Assembly: GCF_003762835.1 (NCBI RefSeq)
Contig: NZ_RJWA01000002.1
Location: 434,001-498,000, forward strand
DNA: 64,000 nt
Reading direction: 5' to 3'
Source of the DNA: Micromonospora sp. HM5-17
GTDB taxonomy: Bacteria; Actinomycetota; Actinomycetes; Mycobacteriales; Micromonosporaceae
The notes below the pieces were generated by a model. The model saw only the letters and a program-made list of their open reading frames with translations, had not been told where the DNA came from and did no database searches. This document shows positions 36,343 through 44,676 of this stretch, one piece after another (the stretch's first letter is position 1; each line of letters starts with the position of its first letter). Both the position numbers and the translations under genes were made by a program.

Positions 36343-38883
36343 ATGTCCGACGGTGTGGCCGAGATCTCTGCAGACGTGCACCCCGGGCCGGATCCGCGTC
36401 GATCCACTCCGGACCCTGTGGCGCCGCAGGCCCCGCCCGAGTCCTCCGGCGGGGTGGTGTACGACGACGAGGAGCGACCCGCCCGCCAGCTCACCGGAGC
36501 CGTCGGGGTCGGCGTCGGGGTGGTCGCCTTCTCCGTCGCGCTGTTGGTGCTCTGGCAGGTCTTCCGGCCGCTGCCGCAGGGTAGCCAGTTCTATCTGATC
36601 ATCTTCCTGGCCGGCGTGCTCCCGCTGGTCTTCCTCGCCTACCGATCGGGGCTGCGGCTGCCGGCGTGGCTGGCCCGGGGCGTACCCCGGACGGAGGGAT
36701 CGGAACCGCGGCGCCGGGACCAGCCGACCGTGGTCGACTGGCTGCTGGCCGGCCTGGCGCTGCTGGTCTGTCTCTACCCGGTGCTGCCGCTGGCCGTCGG
36801 AGACGCCGGCGGCGGGTACGACGCCTTCCTCGACCGCCAGGGCCTGCTCGCCCCGGTCGACGTGGTGATGGGGGCGCTGCTGCTGGTGCTGCTCGTCGAG
36901 GCCTGCCGTCGTACCACCGGGTGGATCCTGCCGGTGGTCTGCCTGCTCTTCCTCGCCTACGGCTACTACGGCGGCCTGCTGCCGCAGACCTGGCCGATCG
37001 CCCACGCCGGACTGGACTTCAGCCAGATCGTGGACGCGCTCTACAACTCCGGGAGCGGGTTCTACGGCACCCCACTGGACGTCGCGGCGACGTACATCGT
37101 GCTCTTCACCATCTACGGCGCGGTGCTCGACCTCTCCGGAGCCGGCCGGTTCTTCGTCGACCTCTCGGTGGCGGCGTTCCGCCGATCCCGCAGTGCCGCC
37201 GGCCGGACCGCGGTCGCCTCCGGGTTTCTCCTCGGCACCGTCTCCGGGTCCGGCACCGCGACCGCGGTCAGCATCGGCGCCGTCACCTGGCCGATCCTGC
37301 GCCGTGCCGGGTACCCGGCCACGCACGCCGGCGGTATGCTCGCCGCCGCCGGGGTCGGCGCGATCCTCTCCCCGCCCACCCTCGGCGCGGCGGCGTTCAT
37401 CGTGGCCGAGTACCTGGAGGTCTCCTACCTGACGGTGCTCGGTTGGGCGGTGATCCCGACCCTGCTCTACTACCTCGGCATCCTGCTCGCGGTCGAGATC
37501 GACGCCCGCCGGTTCCAGGTCCGTCCCGTGGCGGTGGCCGCCACGTCGCCGTGGCGGCTGCTGGCCCGGTTCGGCTACCACTTCTCGTCGCTGGTCGTGA
37601 TCGTCGTCCTGCTCGCGGTCGGGGTGAGCGCGATCCGCGCGGTCGTCTACGCCACCGCCCTGGCGGTGCTCCTCTCGTTCCTCGACCGGCGCAACCGGCT
37701 GACCCCCCGCCGCCTCGTCACCGCGCTCGCCTCCGGGGTTCGCGGCGTCCTCCCGGTCACCGCCGTCTGCGCCGCCGCCGGCATCGTCACCGCCACCACC
37801 ACCAAGACCGGGCTGGGGGCGCAGTTCGCCTCGTTGCTGGTCCGGGGTGCCCAGGCGGTCAGCGACAACCCGGCCGTCGTCCTGGCCCTGACCGTGCTCC
37901 TCGCCGCCGTCGCGCTGGCGCTGCTCGGCCTCGCCGTACCGGTGACCGCCTCGTTCATCATCGGCTGGGTGATCATCGGGCCCGCGCTGCTCGCGCTGGA
38001 CGTCCCGGCTCCGGCCGCCGCCATGTTCGTCTTCTACTACTCGGTGCTCTCCGAGGTCACGCCGCCGACCGCGCTCGCCGCGGTGGGCGCGGCCGCGATC
38101 ACCGGCGGACGGACGATCCCCACCATGTGGCAGGCCCTGAAGTACGCCCTGCCGGCGTTTCTCGCCCCGGCCGCCTTCGTGCTGACCGCGCCGGGGGAGC
38201 ACCTCCTCGGCCGCGGCTCGGCACTGGAGATCCTCGGGACCGGGGCGGTCGCGTGTCTCGGCGTCGCGGCGTTGGCGGTGGCAACCGGCGGCTGGGTGCT
38301 CGGGGTGGGCCCGGCCGGAGCGGTCGAGCGGGTCCTGTGCGCGTTGGCCGGGCTTCTCCTGCTCTACCTGCACCCGGTCTCCGTCGCGGTCGGGATCGGG
38401 CTGACGGTGGTCGCCGTCCTGATCGCACTGGCCCGACGGTTCCGGGCCGGGCCCGCCCCGGCCACCGGTTCCGCCCGTCCCGCCACCGGTTCCGCCGATC
38501 CGGCCGCGGACTCTGCCGTTCCGGGCACCGATTCCGCCGATCCGGCCGGTGAACCCACGGTGTCCGGCGTGACACCGTCCGGAGCGGCTTCGTGCCGTGA
38601 CGCCGTCGGATCCGGACCGCGGGTGGTGCCGGCCGAGGCGCTCCCCGAGGACGAGGCCGCCGGAACCGCTGCACCCGCCGCCTCCCGGACGGCGGACGGA
38701 GGGGCGACAGCTGCGGATGGCACGGCGACACCTGCGGACGGTGCAGGGGCGACGTCCGGGGAGGACGCGGGGGCGTCCGGCGACGGCCCGGCGACGCCCG
38801 CGGACGACCGGGCGACGCCCGGGTGCGCGCCAGACGACCGGGCGGCGCCCGGAGCGCCGGACCGGGCTGGCACGCCGTCATGA
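36343..38883 (+). CDS. Fused TRAP transporter permease (TAXI type, 4TM+12TM)
   Basis: 846 residues. An acidic N-terminal tail (1-50) precedes a DctQ-like small subunit region (about 50-220) fused to a DctM-like large permease (about 220-620), the arrangement of TAXI-TRAP importers. Signature stretches include FLLGTVSGSGTATAVSIGAVTWP, GGMLAAAGVGAILSPPTLGAAAF and FYYSVLSEVTPPTALAAVGA. Uptake would be driven by an ion gradient. After the last helix (about 695) comes a 150-residue hydrophilic Ala/Gly/Asp/Pro tail with short repeats (PATGSADPAADSA-like), which is unusual. It forms an operon with the TAXI binding protein 27 bp downstream. The substrate is unknown. Confidence 0.9.
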   Translation: MSDGVAEISADVHPGPDPRRSTPDPVAPQAPPESSGGVVYDDEERPARQLTGAVGVGVGVVAFSVALLVLWQVFRPLPQGSQFYLIIFLAGVLPLVFLAYRSGLRLPAWLARGVPRTEGSEPRRRDQPTVVDWLLAGLALLVCLYPVLPLAVGDAGGGYDAFLDRQGLLAPVDVVMGALLLVLLVEACRRTTGWILPVVCLLFLAYGYYGGLLPQTWPIAHAGLDFSQIVDALYNSGSGFYGTPLDVAATYIVLFTIYGAVLDLSGAGRFFVDLSVAAFRRSRSAAGRTAVASGFLLGTVSGSGTATAVSIGAVTWPILRRAGYPATHAGGMLAAAGVGAILSPPTLGAAAFIVAEYLEVSYLTVLGWAVIPTLLYYLGILLAVEIDARRFQVRPVAVAATSPWRLLARFGYHFSSLVVIVVLLAVGVSAIRAVVYATALAVLLSFLDRRNRLTPRRLVTALASGVRGVLPVTAVCAAAGIVTATTTKTGLGAQFASLLVRGAQAVSDNPAVVLALTVLLAAVALALLGLAVPVTASFIIGWVIIGPALLALDVPAPAAAMFVFYYSVLSEVTPPTALAAVGAAAITGGRTIPTMWQALKYALPAFLAPAAFVLTAPGEHLLGRGSALEILGTGAVACLGVAALAVATGGWVLGVGPAGAVERVLCALAGLLLLYLHPVSVAVGIGLTVVAVLIALARRFRAGPAPATGSARPATGSADPAADSAVPGTDSADPAGEPTVSGVTPSGAASCRDAVGSGPRVVPAEALPEDEAAGTAAPAASRTADGGATAADGTATPADGAGATSGEDAGASGDGPATPADDRATPGCAPDDRAAPGAPDRAGTPS

Positions 38884-38910
38884 GAGATCGAGCGTGGGAG
38901 AGGGAGCGAT

Positions 38911-39927
38911 ATGAAGCGTGTATCGGGAATGGTGGCAGCGGTCACCGCGGTCGGGCTCGGGTTGACCGCCGTCGCCGGCTGCGGCGGCCGGCAGGACACC
39001 GCCAGCACCGACACCGGGGGCGAGATCACCTGTGAGGTGACGACCGAGACCCGGATCAGCATCGCCACCGGTAACGCCACGGGCGTCTACTTCGCGCTCG
39101 GCAACGCGTACGCCGAGCAGGTCTCCAACGCCCCGGGCAGCAAGGTCCGGGTGACCGCGGCCGAGACCGGGGCCTCGGTGCAGAACATCCAGCAACTGGT
39201 CGCCGGCACGTACGCGGTGGCGTTCTCGCTCGCCGACACCGCCGCCGACGCCGTGCAGGGCACCGGGAGCTTCGCCGGACAGAAGCAGCCGATCCAGGCC
39301 CTGGCCCGGATCCACACCAACTACACCCAGGTGATCGTCCGGAAGAGCGCCGGGATCACCTCGGTCGCGGACATGCGGGGCAAGCGGGTCTCCACCGGTT
39401 CGCCGAAGTCCGGTACCGAGGTGATCGCCCATCGGCTCCTCCAGGCGGCCGGGCTCGATCCGGAGAAGGACATCCGGGCGCAGCGGCTGGACCTGACCAA
39501 GACGGTCGACGGAATGAAGGACGGCTCGATCGACGCGCTCTTCTGGTCGGGCGGCCTGCCCACCCCCGGGATCACCGACCTGCTCACCACCGCCCGGGAC
39601 CAGGTCGAGTTCCTGGACGTCACGCCGTTGCTCGCCGAGATGAAGAAGATCAACCCGGTGTACGAGGAGGGGTCGATCCCGGCCGCCACCTACGGCATGC
39701 CGGCGGACGTGAAGACGATCGTGGTGCCGAACCTCCTGCTCGTGAAAGATGATCTCGACGCCAACCTGGTCTGCGTGCTGACCAAGGCGCTCTTCGAGCG
39801 GAAGCCCCAGCTGGAGCAGGCGAACGCGGCGGCGAAGGAGATCAGCCTGGAGTTCGCCTGGCGGACCGACCCGGTGGTGCTGCACCGGGGTGCCGCGAAG
39901 GCCCTGGGCGACCTGAACGGGAGGTAG
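38911..39927 (+). CDS. TAXI-family TRAP solute-binding lipoprotein
   Basis: 338 residues from an ATG with GGGAGAGGGAGCG upstream. A lipoprotein signal ends in LTAVAGCGG (Cys near 24). The mature part has the TAXI pattern: ISIATGNATGVYFALGNAYA, AAETGASVQNIQQL, a central DMRGKRVSTGSPKSGTEV, and AATYGMPADVKTI. It delivers ligand to the fused permease just upstream. Related proteins bind glutamate or other carboxylates; no ligand can be assigned here. Confidence 0.92.
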   Translation: MKRVSGMVAAVTAVGLGLTAVAGCGGRQDTASTDTGGEITCEVTTETRISIATGNATGVYFALGNAYAEQVSNAPGSKVRVTAAETGASVQNIQQLVAGTYAVAFSLADTAADAVQGTGSFAGQKQPIQALARIHTNYTQVIVRKSAGITSVADMRGKRVSTGSPKSGTEVIAHRLLQAAGLDPEKDIRAQRLDLTKTVDGMKDGSIDALFWSGGLPTPGITDLLTTARDQVEFLDVTPLLAEMKKINPVYEEGSIPAATYGMPADVKTIVVPNLLLVKDDLDANLVCVLTKALFERKPQLEQANAAAKEISLEFAWRTDPVVLHRGAAKALGDLNGR

Positions 39928-39946
39928 TCCGCCGGCGACCTCCGGA

Positions 39947-39973
39947 CGCCCCCGGCGAACCCGCCGGCGGGCG
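39947..39973 (+). terminator. Hairpin downstream of the TRAP operon
   Basis: CGCCCCCGGCG pairs with CGCCGGCGGGCG with one bulge, 20 bp after the TAXI stop. Downstream (39974-40172) I see only a small CCTAG/CTAGG inverted repeat at 40086-40101. Confidence 0.5.
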
Positions 39974-40172
39974 TGCCGCGGCCCTCCGGCTCCGTGCCTG
40001 TCGGCCGTCGTTCCTGTCCGGGTGACCCGGTCGCCGGGCCGGCACGGTCCGGCGACCGTGCCGGCCGGAGAGTCTGGTCCAGGTTCCTAGGACGATCTAG
40101 GGGGCGTGACGGGCGCCGCCCCCGGGTTTCGCCTGGTCGTCCCGTTTGTGACCCGCCGATCATGCCCCCGAT

Positions 40173-40202
40173 TTGGCAGACGTTCGTGGCCTCGGCTAAA
40201 GT
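40173..40202 (+). promoter_or_regulatory. tRNA cluster promoter
   Basis: TTGGCA (40173-40178), an 18-bp spacer and TAAAGT (40197-40202) lie 34 bp before the first tRNA. Confidence 0.65.
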
Positions 40203-40235
40203 TCTCATCCGTCACCGGGAAACGCCGGAGGACAA

Positions 40236-40308
40236 GCGGACGTAGCGCAGTTGGTAGCGCATCACCTTGCCAAGGTGAGGGTCGCGGGTTCGAGTCCCGT
40301 CGTCCGCT
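40236..40308 (+). tRNA. tRNA-Gly (GCC)
   Basis: 73 bases. Acceptor arms GCGGACG/CGTCCGC pair perfectly, the anticodon loop is TTGCCAA and the T-loop TTCGAGT. CCA is not encoded. Confidence 0.95.
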
Positions 40309-40340
40309 CTGAGATGCCGCCACATGTCGGGGGCAACCTC

Positions 40341-40411
40341 GGTGGAGTGGCCGAGAGGCGAGGCAACGGCCTGCAAAGCCGTGTACACGGGTTCAAATCC
40401 CGTCTCCACCT
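40341..40411 (+). tRNA. tRNA-Cys (GCA)
   Basis: 71 bases. Acceptor arms GGTGGAG/CTCCACC pair perfectly, the anticodon loop is CTGCAAA and the T-loop TTCAAAT. CCA is not encoded. Confidence 0.95.
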
Positions 40412-40424
40412 CGGCGACAAACAA

Positions 40425-40499
40425 GGGCGATTGGCGCAGCGGGAGCGCGCTTCCTTGACACGGAAGAGGTCACTGGTTCGAACCCAGTATCGCCCACCA
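40425..40499 (+). tRNA. tRNA-Val (GAC)
   Basis: 75 bases including an encoded CCA. Acceptor arms GGGCGAT/ATCGCCC, anticodon loop CTTGACA, T-loop TTCGAAC. It is the last gene of the cluster and borders accessory DNA, the usual place for integrative element insertion. Confidence 0.95.
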
Positions 40500-40518
40500 G
40501 CATTCGCGCAGATCAGCG

Positions 40519-40550
40519 GCCTGTTACCGAAGATCCGGTAACAGGCTTTT
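40519..40550 (+). terminator. Rho-independent terminator of the tRNA cluster
   Basis: An 11-bp stem, GCCTGTTACCG / CGGTAACAGGC with a 6-base loop, is followed by TTTT. It lies 19 bp after tRNA-Val. Confidence 0.9.
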
Positions 40551-40579
40551 CTCATGTTGTCCCTTACATTGGGAGCAAA

Positions 40580-41290
40580 CTGGGAACACAAGAGCATGAT
40601 CCCGGACATCTGACAGCCGCACCCATACCATGTCGCGAGCCGGAACGGCTGCACGTGGCGCTGGCAGGCCAGCACCGACGAGGGTCGGATTCCGTAGCGC
40701 AGCGCCGAGAGGTTCGGTGTCGATGCCGTGCTCGACGAAGAACCCCACCGTGCAGCCACCGGCGTGCCAGACGCCGTGGCCGTCAGACCGGATGCCGCTG
40801 CGGGCGAACACCGCGGTGGCGTGCTGTTCGGACCACCAGCGAGCCAGGCGGGCATCGGCGTCGGTGCGAGCACGTGATCAGGCCGATGACGAGCTGGTTG
40901 GTGCCCCAGATGCCGCAGTCTGCGGCTGCCGACGACGCGTTGCGTGCGCTCGATGCCGGTACGCGGGGGCCGGGCATCGGGCCGGTCAGGATCGTTGAAC
41001 ACCGTCGGGTGCACCCACGGCACCGAGGGGTCCGAGGGGGTATAGGTACGGCCGCCCACCGGTGGTTACGTCGACGAACCGGTTGACGGCCTCCAACCTG
41101 TGCAAGGGGGCGAGGCGTGGCCGCGCCGCCCGGGAGGACGGGAACAGCGTCTGGGCGATCTGGTCCGCCGACCGGGCGTTACGCTCGGCCGGCCGACCGA
41201 GCAGCCGTCGGGCTCGGACAGCGAGACGACGTAGCCGCTCCAGCCCCTGGACACCTGTGGACAGCGATCGACGGGCTGGCGACGGAGAAG
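40580..41290 (-). pseudogene. Broken replication-relaxation family gene (integrative element remnant)
   Basis: Three minus-strand frames carry consecutive pieces of one protein. About 41250-41035 has a winged-helix segment, SADQIAQTLFPSSRAA then PLHRLEAVNRFVDV and GRPYLYPLGPLGAV. About 40925-40880 has GTNQLVIGLI. About 40870-40690 has ARLARWWSEQHATAVFA and then GVWHAGGCTVGFFVEHGIDT. This order and these motifs match the replication-relaxation family carried by actinomycete integrative plasmids. At least two frameshifts separate the parts, and no intact start-to-stop frame exists. It lies directly beyond the tRNA-Val terminator. Ends are approximate. Confidence 0.75.
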
Positions 41291-41414
41291 GCGCAGAGGA
41301 CGGCGAGGACGGACGCGGAGTGGACACGACCGGAAACTCCGTGTAAACAGGCCGAATCACCCTCCTGTGGGGCGGTGTGTGGATTTGGCGACATCGAAAG
41401 ACGAACGCTCCTGC

Positions 41415-41420
41415 TAGCAT
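41415..41420 (+). promoter_or_regulatory. Probable -10 of the ESX-type toxin operon
   Basis: TAGCAT lies 36 bp upstream of the YbaB-like start in a local AT-richer patch. No good -35 is visible. Confidence 0.35.
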
Positions 41421-41456
41421 CGAATCTCTCTGTCTCCGTGCGAAGTGGAGTGTGCG

Positions 41457-41882
41457 GTGTCAAGACCCGTGGAGGGTGGTGAGCTGCTGGATCCGGACGG
41501 TGCCATCGAGTACTTGCGTCAATGGAAGGATCGCATTGATCAGACGGCGGCCAGAACGCGTGCCATGGCTGACCGTCTCGATCAGTTGAGAGCCTCGGCG
41601 ACCGACACCGACGGATTGGCTGAGGTCACGGTCGACTCCACCGGTGTCCTGGTTGACCTGCACCTGACCCAGCGGATTCATCGGGTCTCGCCGAATGCCG
41701 TGGCTCGGGCGATCCTCTACGCGGTGCAGCAGGCCAGGCTCGAGGTTGCCAGGAAGTCTCGGGAGATCGTCATTGACGAGATGGGCCCCGAGTCGGTAGC
41801 GGCCCGAGCTATCGCAGAAAAGATCGAGCAGCGTCTGCAAGGGCCCGAGGGTGACGAGCGTATACGGGACATCGGACGGTAG
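41457..41882 (+). CDS. YbaB/EbfC-like protein, first gene of the toxin operon
   Basis: 141 residues. The GTG at 41457 has GGAG 6 bases upstream; another GTG four codons earlier is possible. After an acidic start the sequence DPDGAIEYLRQWKDRIDQTA and RAMADRLDQLRASATDTDGL precedes a YbaB-like core, AEVTVDSTGVLVDLHLT, and a long C-terminal helix. Actinobacterial YbaB-like proteins of this form are often encoded just before ESX/WXG-type secreted toxins. DNA binding or a chaperone-like role is possible. It is followed 6 bp later by the EspC-like gene. Confidence 0.75.
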   Translation: MSRPVEGGELLDPDGAIEYLRQWKDRIDQTAARTRAMADRLDQLRASATDTDGLAEVTVDSTGVLVDLHLTQRIHRVSPNAVARAILYAVQQARLEVARKSREIVIDEMGPESVAARAIAEKIEQRLQGPEGDERIRDIGR

Positions 41883-41888
41883 TGACCC

Positions 41889-42203
41889 ATGGCTGAGGAA
41901 TTCGCGGTTGATCCGGAGCAGCTGCGGCGTCACGCGAAGCGGCTGGAAGCGATACGTGACGGGTTCGCGTCGATCAAGCACGCCAGTGCGAGCATCTCAC
42001 AGGACGACGCAGCCTACGGCATGCTCTGCGGGTGGATTGCCGGGGTTCTGGAAGAACGGCATGCCCGGCAGGACGACCTTTTCGCCCTTGTGGAGGAAAA
42101 CCTGGAGCTAGCGGCGAACGCGCTGATGACCGCGAGCCAGGCATACGAGACAGCCGACCTGACGGCAGCGCAGCGGCTCCAACACGTCAGCTCGCAATCC
42201 TAG
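41889..42203 (+). CDS. EspC-like ESX secretion-associated small protein
   Basis: 104 residues, all predicted helical: FAVDPEQLRRHAKRLEAI, then a bend, and a second helix VEENLELAANALMTASQAYE with the terminal YE(x)AD reminiscent of the YxxxD/E export signal of type VII substrates. This matches the EspC-like (ESX-1 secretion-associated) family. It probably pairs with the next WXG-like protein as a helical hairpin complex and guides export. Confidence 0.78.
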   Translation: MAEEFAVDPEQLRRHAKRLEAIRDGFASIKHASASISQDDAAYGMLCGWIAGVLEERHARQDDLFALVEENLELAANALMTASQAYETADLTAAQRLQHVSSQS

Positions 42204-42224
42204 ACCGGTTCCCAGGTTCCTACA

Positions 42225-42926
42225 GTGTCTGACAACCCGCTGATCGCCACGCCGTCGTCCACGCGGAGCGCATGGACGGGGGCGTCGCTTGCTGACAGCT
42301 TCCAGGGCGTCTACCAGGCCGTAAGCGGTGGCACGTGGGTCGACCAGATGCTGGCCGGTGGCCTCTTCGCGGTCGAGGTGGCGGCCACGGTCCTGGACCC
42401 GTTCAGTGCCTTGCTCGCCAACGGGCTTGGGTGGGCAATGGAATACTTCGAGCCCTTGCGCGAGATTCTCGACCAGTTGGCCGGCATCCCTGAACGGGTG
42501 GCCGCACACGCCGAGACCTGGAACAACATCGCAGGTGCGCTGCAATCGCTGGCCGCGGAACTCAAGGACGGTCTGGCCACCGATCTACCGGACTGGCGAG
42601 GGGAGGCGGCACAGGCGTACCAGGCCCTGATGGTCCACAACGTCGACGCGCTCGGTGGCTTGGGCGTACTGGCGTCCACGATGTCCTCTGCGACGCAGGC
42701 CGCCGGCAACCTGGTGACGTTCACTCGCGACATCGTTCGGGACCTGATCGCGGATCTGGTCGCCCGTGTGATCGTCTGGGCGTTGGAAGCCTTGGCGATC
42801 GTGACCATTCCGGTCGTCGCGGCGCAGATTGCGTCCGCTGTCACCAAGTGGGCTGGCCGCATTGCCGGCTACACCACTGCGCTGATCGAGAGCCTCAGGA
42901 ATCTCCGCCAACTGCTGGACGGGTAA
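42225..42926 (+). CDS. WXG/LXG-like toxin delivery protein
   Basis: 233 residues from a GTG with only a weak ribosome site. The N-terminal third contains hydrophobic stretches. A helical hairpin typical of WXG-class proteins follows: AHAETWNNIAGALQSLAAEL and LPDWRGEAAQAYQALMVHN (W-x-G-like DWRG). A long hydrophobic segment (about 165-205: LVARVIVWALEALAIVTIPVV) comes next. Such domains normally form the N-terminus of secreted polymorphic toxins, with the toxin fused at the C-terminus. Here the protein stops and the nuclease is a separate ORF 12 bp downstream. Confidence 0.7.
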   Translation: MSDNPLIATPSSTRSAWTGASLADSFQGVYQAVSGGTWVDQMLAGGLFAVEVAATVLDPFSALLANGLGWAMEYFEPLREILDQLAGIPERVAAHAETWNNIAGALQSLAAELKDGLATDLPDWRGEAAQAYQALMVHNVDALGGLGVLASTMSSATQAAGNLVTFTRDIVRDLIADLVARVIVWALEALAIVTIPVVAAQIASAVTKWAGRIAGYTTALIESLRNLRQLLDG

Positions 42927-42938
42927 GGACATGCGTCG

Positions 42939-43514
42939 ATGACAGGGAAACCACGCGGCTCCGGCGGCGGTGACCGCGGCGGCCGTCGGAGATCTCCCGG
43001 GGGATCCGGTGGCAAGGGCAGCGTGCGAGAGTGTGAGTCTGCGGTTCGTGACGCGGTAGATGCCGGGCGCGCTCGGGTCACCGGCCCTGACCGGAGTCTC
43101 CCGGTGAAGACCGTCACGATCGAGCGGAAAAGCTTCATGCCCAGGGCGGAGTTCCGCCGCAAGGCGAACGCGCTGAAGCAACTTAGCGATGAAGAGAAGC
43201 TGTACAAGGCCACCAACCCGGTCCAGCGTGACAGCTCTGTGACCAAGGAGTATCGTCAAGAGGTCATCGACCGCATATGGAAGCAGTTTCATGAACGCAA
43301 TCCCGAGTTTGCTGACAAACTAATTGAACGAGTCACTAAGAGAATGCAACCCGACCATGTGTGGGAACTGCAGCTCGGCGGACCGGACGACAAGAGCAAT
43401 TTGAGATTTCTGGACAGTCGCACGAACGAGGACATCGGGATTCGTCAGATACGGCCACAAATCGCTAGACTTCCCGACGGTACGCCCATCCGCATAGAGG
43501 TGATCGATGAATGA
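42939..43514 (+). CDS. HNH-type nuclease toxin (separate toxin-domain ORF)
   Basis: 191 residues. A Gly/Arg/Ser-rich start (1-50) looks like a linker normally found inside a larger toxin. The C-terminal 60 residues hold a compact HNH-like nuclease motif: MQPDHVWELQLGGPDDKSN then LRFLDSRTNEDIG, the DH...LQLGG...N...N pattern of polymorphic toxin endonucleases. The composition here is noticeably less GC-rich than neighbouring core genes, suggesting transfer. It overlaps the SUKH immunity gene by 8 bases, a typical toxin-immunity arrangement. DNA cleavage in rival cells is inferred. Confidence 0.75.
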   Translation: MTGKPRGSGGGDRGGRRRSPGGSGGKGSVRECESAVRDAVDAGRARVTGPDRSLPVKTVTIERKSFMPRAEFRRKANALKQLSDEEKLYKATNPVQRDSSVTKEYRQEVIDRIWKQFHERNPEFADKLIERVTKRMQPDHVWELQLGGPDDKSNLRFLDSRTNEDIGIRQIRPQIARLPDGTPIRIEVIDE

Positions 43515-44019
43515 GCTGGCCCGCCGTGTCGAGCGGATCCGCGCGGTGCTCGCGCAACGCCCTGACGGCATCATGCTCGGCGACTTCCCTTCCGGGCGGG
43601 TGGTACCTGGGAACGGCCTTCCGCCAGGGCTGGCGGACGTGTTGGTGGTCACCGACGGGCCGCGCGGCGGGGACATCGTCATGTACTCTCACGCCGAACT
43701 GGCACAACAGCACTTGCCGCTTGACGGCATTACCGCGATCCCCGACGAGGAAGCCGGCATGTGGCTACGTTTCGGTGCCCTGAACTACGAGCCTCTGCTG
43801 GTACACCGGCACACCGGTGAGGTGTGGTGGTTCCCCGACACCGGCGTGCAATGGTTCGAAAGCGAGGAGTTCCGCAAGCTCACCGACAACGTCGAGAAGT
43901 TCTGCTTGGACTACCTGCTCGGCGCTGGTTACCTGGACATTTGCGTCGCAGGAGACGATGATTGGGCCCGGCTGCTCATCGAACTCGGCTGGGCCGATCG
44001 TAGAAGTCCGGAGGAGTGA
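43507..44019 (+). CDS. SUKH-family (SMI1/KNR4-like) immunity protein
   Basis: 170 residues. The start overlaps the nuclease ORF by 8 bases, so the two are coupled. The fold signature is seen in LPPGLADVLVVTDGPRGGDI (near 38), GALNYEPLLVHRHTGEVWWF and FPDTGVQWFES, followed by a helical C-terminus KLTDNVEKFCLDYLLGAGY. SUKH proteins commonly neutralise nuclease toxins. It is presumably the cognate immunity factor. Confidence 0.78.
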   Translation: MNELARRVERIRAVLAQRPDGIMLGDFPSGRVVPGNGLPPGLADVLVVTDGPRGGDIVMYSHAELAQQHLPLDGITAIPDEEAGMWLRFGALNYEPLLVHRHTGEVWWFPDTGVQWFESEEFRKLTDNVEKFCLDYLLGAGYLDICVAGDDDWARLLIELGWADRRSPEE

Positions 44020-44022
44020 CCG

Positions 44023-44562
44023 GTGGTCGTCACTCATGACCAATTGCTCGCCCACTGGGGTCCGCATCGGTTGATCTACTTCCCTCTCGACCGTTTCCTG
44101 GACCGTATTCAGGTGGGTCCGGGGGCGTTCCCCCCGGAGGGAGCGATCCCCGTCGAGGTGCCGATCCTGTTCACTGTGGCTGTCGACGCCCCTGACGTAC
44201 AGCTGTTCAGCCTGTTGAGGCTGCAACTCGGCGAGGCGAATTCAACTCTTCTCATCGTCGTCGGATGCGTTCCGGCCGAGCCGGACATGCTGTTCTGTTT
44301 GAATCCTGAGACCGGGGCCATCATGCTTCTCGACCTGAATCCTGATGGGCCCGGGTACGAACTGGTCAATACCACGTTCGCGGCGTTCGTTGAGTTTCTC
44401 TACCGCTTCGATGAGTTTATCCAGTCTGATCCTGGCAAAGCGGCACGCGCCGACCTCGCGCTTGCGCTACGACGGGACCTCTACGAGGTAGATTCTCAGG
44501 CGTTCGAGGATCCCGAGTCGTGGTGGAACACGGCCATCAGGCAGCTGTCCGTCAGCGGATGA
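44023..44562 (+). CDS. SUKH-4-like second immunity protein
   Basis: 179 residues from a GTG 3 bp after the first immunity gene. It matches the SUKH-4 type: LLAHWGPHRLIYFPLDRF at the start, a central FCLNPETGAIMLLDLN and a terminal FAAFVEFLYRFDEFIQSD. Two tandem immunity genes behind one toxin suggest either cooperation or an orphan kept against a different toxin. Confidence 0.72.
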   Translation: MVVTHDQLLAHWGPHRLIYFPLDRFLDRIQVGPGAFPPEGAIPVEVPILFTVAVDAPDVQLFSLLRLQLGEANSTLLIVVGCVPAEPDMLFCLNPETGAIMLLDLNPDGPGYELVNTTFAAFVEFLYRFDEFIQSDPGKAARADLALALRRDLYEVDSQAFEDPESWWNTAIRQLSVSG

Positions 44563-44676
44563 CCGGCTGATCAGCCGACGCGTCTGATGTTGAGACAAGT
44601 GGGAATGTCGCCGCCAGCCGCGTGATCACGACGTGCGGTATCTTCCCCGGTTCGGGCGGGTCGACTCCACGCCGTC

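Noticed and set aside
36298-38373. Minus-strand frame opposite the TRAP permease rich in Gln/Asp/Gly/Arg
   Set aside because: Antisense to clear transmembrane sequence; no motif or ribosome site.
40560-40590. Candidate attachment site (TTGGGAGCAAACTGGGAAC) beyond tRNA-Val
   Set aside because: No second copy and no intact integrase gene were seen in the window, so it is mentioned only as support for the element scar and not annotated as an att site.
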